From: Desulfocapsaceae bacterium
Lineage (GTDB): Bacteria; Desulfobacterota; Desulfobulbia; Desulfobulbales; Desulfocapsaceae
Direction of reading: 5' to 3'
Length of the DNA stretch: 64,000 nucleotides
Assembly: GCA_030653035.1 (NCBI GenBank)
Contig: JAUSAB010000072.1
Location: forward strand, 23,099 to 87,098
Positions 8,693 to 17,773 of the stretch are shown one piece after another; position 1 is the first letter of the stretch, and each line of letters starts with the position of its first letter. Under the pieces are notes generated by a model, which searched no databases, had not been told where the DNA came from, and worked only from the letters and a program-made list of their open reading frames with translations. The position numbers were made by a program, and so were the translations under genes.

Positions 8693-9148
8693 ATGAGTAA
8701 GAAGGAGATAAAAGTCCTGTTGGTGGATGATGAGGTTGAATTTGTCGATACCCTTGGCCAAAGACTGAGGATGCGTGGACTGATGGTCGATATTGTTTAT
8801 GATGGAGAACAGGCCTTGTCCTTTGTCAAGAAGACCGAGCCTGACGTCATTGTCTTGGACTTGAAAATGCCTGGTCTTCATGGAATGGACGTGCTTCGTG
8901 AGGTCAAGAAACTGAAGCCGAACGTACAGGTTATTATTCTTACTGGGCACGGGACGGATAAGGACGATGAGGAGGCCAGGAGGCTTGGTGGTTTTGATTT
9001 TATGCAGAAGCCTGCAGACATAGACCTTCTGGTTCTCAAGATACATGAGGCGTTTACCGAAAAATTTGAACGTGCCATGAGGGCTGTCACCTTTGCCGAG
9101 GCAGGGGTTTTTGATACGGCGGAGAGGATAATTAAGAAAGAAGAATAA
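8693..9148 (+). CDS. Response regulator, receiver domain with short C-terminal tail
   Basis: 151 residues. The receiver domain starts at IKVLLVDDEVEFVDTL (acidic pair) with phosphoacceptor Asp56 in VIVLDLKMPG, the switch Thr in IILTGHG, and Lys in MQKP. The remaining 30 residues (FERAMRAVTFAEAGVFDTAERIIKKEE) are helical and carry no DNA-binding domain, so output is probably by protein contact. The ATG at 8693 has Shine-Dalgarno GGGAGG. It was originally the partner of the kinase-like gene ending at 7599; the IS1595 insertion now separates them and may have changed its expression. Confidence 0.85.
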   Translation: MSKKEIKVLLVDDEVEFVDTLGQRLRMRGLMVDIVYDGEQALSFVKKTEPDVIVLDLKMPGLHGMDVLREVKKLKPNVQVIILTGHGTDKDDEEARRLGGFDFMQKPADIDLLVLKIHEAFTEKFERAMRAVTFAEAGVFDTAERIIKKEE

Positions 9149-9248
9149 AAATTGACAGTCTTGCAAAAAGTCGAAAATCTGAAAAAATTGACATTGTAAA
9201 TTATTGTAATTACTAAATCAAATTTTGGAAAAATGACTGTTTTGAAAA

Positions 9249-9289
9249 GTGAAAAGGGGACGTCCTTAAAGTGAAAAGGGGACGTCCTT
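9249..9289 (+). repeat. Tandem REP-like repeat upstream of the RAYT gene
   Basis: Two copies of GTGAAAAGGGGACGTCCTT (9249-9267 and 9271-9289), 22 bases apart, precede the RAYT start at 9322. The GGGGACGTCCTT core resembles the REP-like sequences at 6509 and 10302. This is the usual arrangement of a REP-associated tyrosine transposase flanked by its substrate repeats. Confidence 0.7.
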
Positions 9290-9321
9290 TATATTTTCAG
9301 TTTTCATGATATACTGCCTTC

Positions 9322-10310
9322 ATGCCTAGACATGCCCGCATAGATATTCCCGGATTGCTTCAGCACGTTATCGTCAGAGGGATCGAGAAGTGCCCCATCT
9401 TCCTTGACGATCAAGACCGGGCAAATTTTCTCTCCCGCCTCCGCGTTCTCTTGTCGGAGACCGAAACCGACTGCTACGCCTGGGCCTTGCTCGACAACCA
9501 CTTTCACCTGTTACTGCAACCGAAACAACGGACACTGGCCGAGATCATGCGGCGCCTGCTGACCGGTTACGCTGTGGTGTTCAATCTTCGCCACCATCGT
9601 GCCGGACACCTTTTTCAAAACCGCTACAAGTCCATTGTCTGCGATAAAGACCCCTATTTTCTGGAGCTGGTGCAGTACATCCATCTGAACCCAGTACGGG
9701 CGGGAATTGTCGGAGATCTTGAGACGCTGGCGACTTACCCTGGTGCGGGCATTGCGAACTGCTCGGGCGAGCATCCATGCCGATGATTCAGGTGGATGAG
9801 GTTTTGCCGCTCTTTGCTAGGCAGCGCAAGGCCGCACGGCAACGATACGAATCTTTTATTACCGACGGGCTCCATGAGCACTCCATGAGCAAGCTCTCAA
9901 ACGGCGGAAGACGATCGAGCAGGGCCCTGGACCCATCCATTGCCGAAGATGCGATGTTTGACGACAGGATCCTTGGAGGAGGGCATTTTGTCGAGCAAGT
10001 GCTGAATACGTCCAGCACCGTGCAGAACAATCATCGCATGCCGCTCGCCGAACTGGTGCAACAAGTGGCCACCTGTTTGCAGATCGCGCCAGCTACTTTG
10101 AGCGCTCCAAGCAAGGAACGGAACATTGTCCGCGCCAAAGCCATAATCAGCCACATAGCGGTCAGAAAGTTGGGGATCAAAGGGATGGATGTCGCCGCCA
10201 CGCTGGGTTATAGTTCGACAGCGGTGACCCAGGCGGCAAAAAGAGGTGAGACGCTTCTGGCTACGGAGAGAGATCTGGGAAAGATGTTGGGGGACATCAC
10301 AAAACTTTAA
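9322..10310 (+). pseudogene. REP-associated tyrosine transposase (RAYT), one frameshift
   Basis: The N-terminal half (9322-9740) is a Y1-type transposase: MPRHARIDIPGLLQHVIVRG, the HUH motif in LLDNHFHLLLQP, then LFQNRYKSIVC and YIHLNPVRAGIV. Near 9739-9742 one base is missing. After the shift the protein reads WCGHCELLGRASMPMIQVDE and continues to 10310, with a C-terminal DnaA-like helix-turn-helix region (RKLGIKGMDVAATLGYSSTA) found in this RAYT subgroup. Repaired, it would be about 330 residues, the normal length. The stop codon lies inside the downstream REP. A single indel could also be a sequencing error. Confidence 0.82.
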
Positions 10311-10332
10311 ATATCAAGAACGTCCCCATTTT
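10302..10332 (-). repeat. REP-like sequence, copy 2
   Basis: 31 bases almost identical to 6509-6538 (plus strand AAACTTTAAATATCAAGAAC then GTCCCCATTTT). It overlaps the RAYT stop codon and, on the other side, forms the exact end of the truncated IS66 transposase. It therefore marks one boundary of the RAYT unit. Confidence 0.7.
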
Positions 10333-11343
10333 ACCTTCTGTATCTTGGACTGATTGGTTACTTTGTTTGAGAAGGGTATTCATCTGCTGTGCCCACAGTT
10401 GCCCATCTTGCCCCCAGCTCACGCAGATGGTGGGCGTTGCACAGAGCATACGCCTGACCATAGTGAAAGTAGGGCTTCCAGTGATCATGACAGAGGATAC
10501 CTTGGTAGTTTGGTAAAATACCCATCTCGTTCAACGCTTTGCCGCCTCGATTCGTATGGGGATAAAAATAACTGAATCTGTCATTTGAGGCGTTATGCAA
10601 CCAGCTTCGGATGCCGCCGGTATTGATGCCGGTTTCATCGACATGAATCAAGGCAGAGGACGATAACTGTTTTTTAACCCAGTCGTCAAAAAAATCAAGA
10701 CGCTCAAAGGCATCCTTGTTGAAATTGACGACCGAGCCGGCACTGACCGGAATCTGCATCTGGTCCAGGAAGTGCTCCTTAATACGATTATACGGAATCA
10801 TCTGGTATTGGGACATATAGACCGAATTGACCTTGATGCCGATGCCGTATTGTACCGACCGCGAGACCCCAGATCTTGGAAGATCAACATAGCGTTTGCC
10901 ATGTTGATCTTCCAAGATCTGGGCGCGCCATTCGGTGACAACTGTGCTGATATCCAGATCGATAACCTGCCAGGCCTCCCGGTAGTGGCCTGGCGGTAAG
11001 AGGCTTCTGTCAACCGGAATTATTTCGATAATATCAGGGTCAGTAACCTGTTTAAAAGTTATACCGACATGCCCCTTGGCCACCGGGTTTACGCCCGCTC
11101 GTTTTTTGAGGCTCTTTCTTGCGAGAGGGGTCTGTCACTGGCGGCTTGCTGCTATTCCGGCTATTGGAGTCCTAAACGGTTCACCAAAATGGAGATCAAA
11201 AGCAACAGTACTTCTAGACTGGCTTTGAATGGCGGAGAGAGATCTTTCTCAGCTGCGATCAGCTCAGTAACCCGTTTTACTGTTTCTTCGACATTAATAT
11301 TGTCAACCGTCATTAAATCCCCCGTGTGTTGATGATACTTCAT
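10333..11343 (-). pseudogene. IS66-family transposase (TnpC), frameshifted and truncated
   Basis: The minus strand reads an IS66 TnpC from its N-terminus at 11343 (ELIAAEKDLSPPFKASLEVLLLLISILVNRLGL). A shift near 11168 leads into SNSRNSSKPPVTDPSRKK. Another near 11080 leads into GHVGITFKQVTDPDI, then VQYGIGIKVNSVYMSQYQMIPY, HVDETGINTGGIRSWLH and CHDHWKPYFHYGQAYALCNAHHLREL. A third shift (near 10430) continues as WGQDGQLWAQQMNTLLKQSN. The frame ends where the REP at 10332 begins, so roughly the last third is missing. The element is dead. Confidence 0.8.
10868..10923. repeat. Perfect 23-base inverted repeat inside the IS66 relic
   Basis: The arms 10868-10890 (CCCAGATCTTGGAAGATCAA...) and 10901-10923 are exact reverse complements, separated by 10 bases. 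They fall in the relic's frame, encoding AQILEDQ and VDLPRSG on either side of HGKRY, so it is not a clean insertion between genes. Confidence 0.7.
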
Positions 11344-11360
11344 TATAACACGGGTTTTTA

Positions 11361-11619
11361 AAACGGATTTTTTGTCTCCAGAATGCCTATGGCGGCATTT
11401 TTAAATTTTTCTCAATCCTCTTTCTTGCAGATCCAGCCGAAAACGCCGATGCAGAGCGGGTAGGTCGACTCTGTATCGCAATAAAAACGAGACTGGATTT
11501 CGAGATATTTTTTAGTAAATCCACCAAAAACCCTGTCAAGAACTTTCTTCAAAAAAAGAAAATAAATTCAGCTGAATAGTTACGAAAAATTAAGGCTTAT
11601 TCCATGAAAAGGATTCACC
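11361..11619. other. Intergenic region upstream of the hybrid kinase
   Basis: About 260 bases, AT-rich towards the kinase. A small hairpin AATGCC-TATGGC-GGCATT followed by T's (about 11382-11405) could be a weak terminator. No gene seen. Confidence 0.35.
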
Positions 11620-14600
11620 ATGACCACTAAGGATAAACACCTCGAACCTGGTGCCACCTCGACGAACATACCCCGCTCAAAAACGGCTCTGCGCCAACAA
11701 GCCGAAGAACTCTTTCGTGAAAAAATAGCCCAATCAATGGAAGCCACGAAGCCCCTTTCGCTCGAAGAAACCCAGTTGATGCTCCATGAGTTGCAAGTGC
11801 ATCAGTTCGAGCTCGAGCTACAGAACGACGAATTGCATCAAGCGCAACTTGAGCTTGAGGAATCAAAATCGCGCCTTTTCGACCTCTACAACTTAGCGCC
11901 GGTTGGCTATTGCACCATTTCTGAACATGAGGTGGTACTGGAGGCCAACCTCACGGTCACAAACCTGCTTGGCTTAGAACGGAGTGCGCTTATCGGGCGG
12001 CCTATCACCAACTTCATTCTCCCCAAAGATAAGGACAGCTACTACCTGCACCGCAAGCAACTTTACTCGACAACAGAATTACAGACGTGCGAGTTGCGAA
12101 TGTTGCGAACCAACAAACCCCCATTCTGGGCACGGCTGGAATCTACTCTCGTATTGAAAGATGACAACAGTACCCCTGAGTGCCGTATTGTACTGAGTGA
12201 CATCACCGATCACAAGCTGGCAGAACAAGCCCTAGAGAAGGAGTCGGACCGTAGACGCATAATGTTTGAGCAGTCCCCTGATGGCATCCTGATTATTGAT
12301 CCAGAGACAAAACGATTTCTGGAGTTCAATACAGTGGCGCACCAGCAACTGGGATATTCCCGCGAAGAGTTTGCACAACTCTGTATAAATGATGTGGAAG
12401 CCACGGAGACGGTCGAAGAAACAACGACACGTGTTGCGAGTGTAATGCGTGACGGGAAGGCCGATTTTGAGACATTACAACGGACCCGGAATGGAGAAAT
12501 CAGGAATATCCATGTTACGGCACAGCTTTTAGATTTCCAGGGGTATCCAGGCTATCATTGTGTCTGGCGTGATATTACTGAGCGAAAACGTGCCGAAAGT
12601 GCCTCGCGAGAGAACGAAGCCCGGATGCGCGCCATTACCGACTCTGTGAAAGAAGCCATTATCATAATAGATCAGAAAGGCTTGGTCTCCTATTGGAATC
12701 CTGCTGCTGTCCGCCTGTTCGGATATACAAGCGATGAAGTGACTGGTAAAAATCTGCACACCCTCCTTACTCCCCAACGATACCACCAGGCATTTGATAC
12801 AGCCTTCACTCACTATCAGCTCACAGGTCAAGGAAAAGCCCTTGACGCAACGCTCGAACTCCAGGCCCGTCATAAAAATGGCCATGAAATTTTCGTTGAG
12901 CTCTCCCTTACAGCACTCCCTGAGCAGAATGGTTGGGATACAATAGGTATCATTCGAGATATCACCGAACGCAAAAAGTCGCAGGAAGCGTTGCGGGAAA
13001 GTGAAGAGCGCTATCGGGCAATCCATGACGCCTCCTTTGGTGGCATTGTCATCCATGATCAAGGAATAATTTTAGACTGTAACCGGGGCCTTTCAGACCT
13101 GACCGGCTACTCCCGTGAAGAGCTTATCGGCATGGATGGGCTCAGGCTCATTGCACCTGATTGGCGGGACGTGGTGCGGCAGCATATTCAACAACGGTTT
13201 GAGCAAGCCTACGATGTTGAAGGGCTCCGCAAAGATGGCACAATATATCCCCTTTACATTCGAGGCACGACCATTCCCTATAAAGGGCGGATGGTCCGGG
13301 TGACCGAGTTCCGTGACATTACCGAACGCAAAAATGCCGAGCAAGCATTGCGCGAAAGCGAGGCGGCCGTCCGAAAAAAACTACAGATCATCCTCGAACC
13401 GGAGGGAAATATCGGCACCCTGGAGCTTGCCGATATCATCGATGCCCCGGCACTGCAAACTATGATGGAGCATTTTAACCGGATCACGAAGCTCGTGTTT
13501 GCTATTGTTGATAACCGTGGACAGGTATTGGTCAGTGCCGGTTGGCAGGACATCTGTACCAAATTCCATCGGGTGCATCCCGTGACGTTGAAGAATTGTA
13601 ATGAGAGTGACACCCTACTGACTAACGGCGTTCCAGAAGGGACATTCAAAGCGTATCACTGCAACAACAACTTATGGGACATTGCAACTCCCATCGTGAT
13701 CGGCGACAAGCGTGTGGGTAATGTGTTCCTCGGACAGTTTTTCTACGATAACGATATTATTGATTACGAGCTGTTCAGGAGCCAGGCCAAAAAGTATGGC
13801 TTTGACGAAAAGGAGTATCTTGCGGCCCTTGATCGGGTTCCACGCCTGAGTCATGACACTGCCGAAGCAACCATGGCCTTTTACAGCAGCCTCTCGAAGA
13901 TGATCTCATCCTTGAGCTACAGCACAATCAAACTCGCCCGCACGCTTTCCCAAAAAGATTCGGCATTGCATCAACTGGATGAAAGCAAGGCGTTCCAGGC
14001 CTCGCTGCTTGAGGCCATACCGATTCCGGTTTTCTACAAGGATATTGACGGACGATACCTGGGGTGCAATAAGGCCTTTGAAGACTTTTACGGGCAAAGC
14101 AAAGAGCTCCTGATCGGTAAAGGCGTCTTTGATATGTATCCTCCAGAGCTTGCCAAAATCTATCATGCCAAGGACGCTGAACTGCTTGCGAAACAGGGAT
14201 CGCAGGTGTACGAATCAATGATTCAGGACACACATGGCACCCGCCATAATGTCATCTTCCATAAGGCTTCACTTATTAACTCACAAGGGGTGAACATTGG
14301 ACTTATCGGAGCAATCATCGACATCACCGAGCGTAAACGAGCCGAGGAAGAAAAGGACAAACTCGAATCCCAGCTGCAGCAAGCCCAGAAATTGGAATCA
14401 GTAGCTCTTCTGGCAGGAGGCGTGGCACATGATTTCAATAACATGCTTGGCGTGATCATTGGACATGCAGAAATGGCAATGCACAAGGTACACCCGGATC
14501 AGCCGCTTTTAGCCGATCTGAAAAAAATTCATAATGCAGCCGAGCGCTCTGCCGAAATTACCCGGCAACTGCTGACTTTTGCCCGCAAACAAAATGTCGC

Positions 14601-15528
14601 CCCAAAAGTGCTTGACTTAAATAAGACCACGGAAGGAATGCTGAAGATGCTCCGGCGGCTCATCGGTGAGAATATCATACTCTCCTGGAAACCGGGGGTT
14701 AATCTTTGGCCCGTCAAGGTGGACCCGTCACAGATCGACCAGATTCTGGCCAATCTCTGCGTCAACGCTCGGGACGCTATAGCAGGCGTTGGTCAAATAA
14801 CCGTTGAGACGAAAAACAGTACATTCGACAAAGATTATTATGCAATTCATGCTGACATTATACCTGGGGAGTATGTACGGCTTACAGTGAGCGACAGCGG
14901 TTGTGGTATGGAGAAGCAGACGTTAGCCCACATTTTTGAACCGTTTTTTACAACCAAGGGTATCGGTGTAGGAACAGGACTTGGGCTGGCCACGGTGTAT
15001 GGTGCTGTTAAACAGAATAATGGCTACATCAATGTCTACAGCGAACCTGGACAAGGAACGACCTTCACGGTCTACCTGCCTAAGTACCTGGGCTATACCG
15101 GACAGTCACGAGTTGAAGACACGACAAGACCGGCGGTGCGCGGCCATGAAACCATCCTGCTCGTGGAGGACGAACTAACGATCCTGGAAATGACCCAAAT
15201 AATGCTTCAACAACTGGGATATACAGTGCTGGCAGCTAGCACTCCGAGTAAAGCCATCAAACTGGCCAGTGAGAGTATCGGCGAAATACACTTGCTTTTG
15301 ACCGATATAATCATGCCCGAGATGAACGGCCGCAACTTATCCGAAAGGTTACTCGCTAGCAAACCAGGGATGGCAAGCCTGTTTATGTCAGGGTACACGG
15401 CCGATATCATTGCCCACCAAGGCGTGCTGGATGAAGGGGTGAATTTCATACAGAAACCTTTCTCTCAAAAAGAACTCGCCTCCAAGGTCCGCGCGGCACT
15501 GGACAGTAAAATTAAAAATGCGGACTGA
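11620..15528 (+). CDS. Multi-PAS, PocR-domain hybrid histidine kinase
   Basis: A soluble sensor of 1302 residues. After a coiled N-terminus come PAS-type domains at about 85-200, 205-325, 330-450 and 455-570 (each ending DITERK or similar), a PocR domain at about 590-775 (ILEPEGNIGTLELADIIDAP...; Cys-bearing, GQFFYDNDIIDYELF), and a further PAS at about 785-910. Then follow HisKA with His937 (LLAGGVAHDFNNMLGVIIGH), a HATPase with ARDAI and DSGCGM boxes, and a receiver domain with Asp1229 (LLLTDIIMPEMNG). PocR domains are proposed to bind small organic ligands. No output regulator lies beside it, so the target is unknown. Confidence 0.9.
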   Translation: MTTKDKHLEPGATSTNIPRSKTALRQQAEELFREKIAQSMEATKPLSLEETQLMLHELQVHQFELELQNDELHQAQLELEESKSRLFDLYNLAPVGYCTISEHEVVLEANLTVTNLLGLERSALIGRPITNFILPKDKDSYYLHRKQLYSTTELQTCELRMLRTNKPPFWARLESTLVLKDDNSTPECRIVLSDITDHKLAEQALEKESDRRRIMFEQSPDGILIIDPETKRFLEFNTVAHQQLGYSREEFAQLCINDVEATETVEETTTRVASVMRDGKADFETLQRTRNGEIRNIHVTAQLLDFQGYPGYHCVWRDITERKRAESASRENEARMRAITDSVKEAIIIIDQKGLVSYWNPAAVRLFGYTSDEVTGKNLHTLLTPQRYHQAFDTAFTHYQLTGQGKALDATLELQARHKNGHEIFVELSLTALPEQNGWDTIGIIRDITERKKSQEALRESEERYRAIHDASFGGIVIHDQGIILDCNRGLSDLTGYSREELIGMDGLRLIAPDWRDVVRQHIQQRFEQAYDVEGLRKDGTIYPLYIRGTTIPYKGRMVRVTEFRDITERKNAEQALRESEAAVRKKLQIILEPEGNIGTLELADIIDAPALQTMMEHFNRITKLVFAIVDNRGQVLVSAGWQDICTKFHRVHPVTLKNCNESDTLLTNGVPEGTFKAYHCNNNLWDIATPIVIGDKRVGNVFLGQFFYDNDIIDYELFRSQAKKYGFDEKEYLAALDRVPRLSHDTAEATMAFYSSLSKMISSLSYSTIKLARTLSQKDSALHQLDESKAFQASLLEAIPIPVFYKDIDGRYLGCNKAFEDFYGQSKELLIGKGVFDMYPPELAKIYHAKDAELLAKQGSQVYESMIQDTHGTRHNVIFHKASLINSQGVNIGLIGAIIDITERKRAEEEKDKLESQLQQAQKLESVALLAGGVAHDFNNMLGVIIGHAEMAMHKVHPDQPLLADLKKIHNAAERSAEITRQLLTFARKQNVAPKVLDLNKTTEGMLKMLRRLIGENIILSWKPGVNLWPVKVDPSQIDQILANLCVNARDAIAGVGQITVETKNSTFDKDYYAIHADIIPGEYVRLTVSDSGCGMEKQTLAHIFEPFFTTKGIGVGTGLGLATVYGAVKQNNGYINVYSEPGQGTTFTVYLPKYLGYTGQSRVEDTTRPAVRGHETILLVEDELTILEMTQIMLQQLGYTVLAASTPSKAIKLASESIGEIHLLLTDIIMPEMNGRNLSERLLASKPGMASLFMSGYTADIIAHQGVLDEGVNFIQKPFSQKELASKVRAALDSKIKNAD

Positions 15529-15692
15529 CTGTCGGATGAACAACATTCCGCATGACTTCATGGGAACGAAAAAGTGGTCAACTGTATATTGGTGTAATCA
15601 CATGGGATGCAACGACTACTGAACTCGCTTTTCAAACACCGTCTCCCGGGCGAGCCTGGAATCGGCCAGGGAAAAGAAAAACCTGCCACTGA

Positions 15693-15938
15693 AAGCTCCA
15701 GCGGCCCGAAAACATCAGACTTGTCGGGCTGCCGCCGTATTCTCCAGAGTTCAACCCGCAAGAACATGTGTGGGATGAACTCCGGGAGAAGGAATTCCCC
15801 AACCGGGTGTTCAACGATCTCGACGCGGTAATCCGGCAGCTACAGAGTGGATTACCGAGATTGTGTTCGGATCATGAAGCATTACGAAACCTGACAGCTT
15901 GGCCATGGATCATTAGTCTTAACTTGAAAACGAAGTAG
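15693..15938 (+). pseudogene. IS630-family transposase, C-terminal fragment
   Basis: About 81 codons ending at TAG 15936-15938 read NIRLVGLPPYSPEFNPQEHV then WDELREKEFPNRVFNDL, the diagnostic C-terminal DDE motif of IS630-like transposases (LPPYSPELNPxE). An in-frame TGA at 15690 and the missing N-terminal and central parts show that it is a remnant. Confidence 0.8.
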
Positions 15939-15980
15939 AATAAGTCCCATTTTAGTCCATTTTTTAGAAGGGGTAAGGCG

Positions 15981-16913
15981 ATGAACATCGTTTCATGCTT
16001 TAAGTATGCTCTTGTGGGAGTGTTGTTCTGTGGCAATGTTCTGGCGGCGGAGCGCAAGGGTTTTCAGGCAGTTGGTCTTAGCAAGTTGTCTGACACGAGT
16101 ACCATCAACTGTGCTGCTGCGATCAGGGAGAGTGGCTGCCGCGAGTTCGAATTTGCTTTCATGCCATTTTTTAACTCCATTGACCCGTTTAAAAATGTCA
16201 GGACACTCTTGGACATCCCCAACGTGAGCAAGGTGGAAACGATCTTCCTTTCCTGGCGCGACGAGACGGTAATGAATGACACTTGGCCAAATGTGTTAAA
16301 CATGCTTAATCTACGTGCTCGAGAGGTAAATACCCATGTGAATGAGGTGCGGAACAGGGTCACGATGATCATTCTGGTGCCGATGCTGGAAGATCGGTGG
16401 ACGGAAGCGATGTGGCTGGAGGCCGTTCATACCATTGCAGGGCAAATTGATAACGACGCAAAGATCTCTTTTCGGCGTTCAGAAATGATGGGGACTGACA
16501 TGCCTCCTGCTTCAATCACCACACGGTTAAAGAACGGGACGAGCTACACTTTTACTTCGACTTGGTTAGAGGCTCATCGAATTAACCATGGTGGCAATGC
16601 CCAAGTGATCAGCAATGATGGTGGACTGGTTTACCAAGATTCCAAAATTTTTGATAAATATGAGACGAAGTCTTCATTAATCGATGCACCGGGAGGATAT
16701 TGCTCAATGTCGAGTTGGATTTCCGAGGCAAATTTGACATCGAAAGTCAGTATTTTGTGGCGTCCCAGTTACAATTTATTTACGCGAACGTATTCAGGTG
16801 ACGAAATCAAGTACCAGAAGCCAGATATATCGCTCGACAAACGATCGGACAGCGAAAGCGATCCCGCCTTTAACTCGTTTGAGAAGGAAGTGTTGAAGTC
16901 ATTCCTTCGATAA
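15981..16913 (+). CDS. Secreted protein of unknown function
   Basis: 310 residues with a typical signal peptide (MNIVSCFKYALVGVLFCGNVLAAE, cleavage after LAA), so periplasmic or exported. Shine-Dalgarno AAGG precedes the ATG. The mature part has no membrane helix; it contains a few Cys residues (NCAAAIRESGC, GGYCSMS) and motifs such as FLSWRDETVMNDTWPNVLNM and GGNAQVISNDGGLVYQDSKIF. I do not recognise the family. It lies alone between an IS630 relic and a minus-strand gene, which suggests an acquired gene. Confidence 0.65.
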   Translation: MNIVSCFKYALVGVLFCGNVLAAERKGFQAVGLSKLSDTSTINCAAAIRESGCREFEFAFMPFFNSIDPFKNVRTLLDIPNVSKVETIFLSWRDETVMNDTWPNVLNMLNLRAREVNTHVNEVRNRVTMIILVPMLEDRWTEAMWLEAVHTIAGQIDNDAKISFRRSEMMGTDMPPASITTRLKNGTSYTFTSTWLEAHRINHGGNAQVISNDGGLVYQDSKIFDKYETKSSLIDAPGGYCSMSSWISEANLTSKVSILWRPSYNLFTRTYSGDEIKYQKPDISLDKRSDSESDPAFNSFEKEVLKSFLR

Positions 16914-17053
16914 GTACTCGCCGAATGCCACTGGCGGCGAGTTTTCAGCCTGAGGTGTCGGTATTAAACTCAAACATCTTTGATTGCTCGCACCGCTAAG
17001 AGAAAAAGGACCAGTGTCGCCAAGGGTAATGGCCCCTTCGCAGGTTTTCCTCT

Positions 17054-17458
17054 TTACCGAGTATCCCCCTTGCTCTCCATCGAACACAACTCAAGATTAA
17101 GCGCCTCAACAGAGAGCAAAATTTCCCGAAACGAGATACCAAGAGAGGCAAGCAACAGGAATAAACTGATCGCGAACACGATCTTGCCGGCAAACTGCCA
17201 GCCTAAAAAAAGAAACAGCATGCAGACCACGCAACTAAAAAGTCCTGCAACCCCACAGGCCTGCATATTTCTGATCAGTATCACCCGCCGACGCAAACTC
17301 TTGATCTGAGAGAACAAGATAGCATCAGGATTTACCTGATACCGGTCATGCAGATTGCGGATCCGGGAACCAAGGGCCAGAAAACGATTAGTATAGGCGA
17401 TAAGAAGAAAGGTCACCGCCGGAAAAAGCAGGGCTGGTGTGGTAAAGGTGATATCCAT
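17054..17458 (-). CDS. DUF2721-type integral membrane protein
   Basis: 134 residues. The N-terminal motif TPALLFPAVTFLLIAYTNRF and the following charged stretch LGSRIRNLHDRY fit the DUF2721 family. Three hydrophobic segments are visible (about 8-24, 68-88, 90-108). Function unknown. It stands alone on the minus strand, upstream of and divergent from pal. Confidence 0.7.
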   Translation of the reverse strand: MDITFTTPALLFPAVTFLLIAYTNRFLALGSRIRNLHDRYQVNPDAILFSQIKSLRRRVILIRNMQACGVAGLFSCVVCMLFLFLGWQFAGKIVFAISLFLLLASLGISFREILLSVEALNLELCSMESKGDTR

Positions 17459-17655
17459 GGCAAAATTTGTTACGGCAAGTCCCGTCTATTTCCAAGATTC
17501 AGGGCACGTTGACGGATGTCGTGATTATTCACATCCACCTCCCTGTTTGACAAAGAGAGATAATATTTTATCTATTAAAAAATCAAATATTTACCCTGAT
17601 TCAGGACCGGGAGCAAGAAATTTATCACCAACACAGTTTTGTTCTCTCAATTTCC

Positions 17656-17683
17656 TTGACGTCCGCGCCATTAGGGGTATAGT
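17656..17683 (+). promoter_or_regulatory. Predicted sigma-70 promoter of pal
   Basis: TTGACG (17656-17661) and TATAGT (17678-17683), both 5/6 matches, are 16 bases apart. Start expected near 17690, giving a leader of about 85 bases. Confidence 0.6.
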
Positions 17684-17773
17684 AAATTTCTCATCGAATC
17701 ATATTCACCAGTTCAATCAAGTTTTGACTTGACTGGAAACAACAATTTCTCACCTTTTCTAAAAGTGAACACC

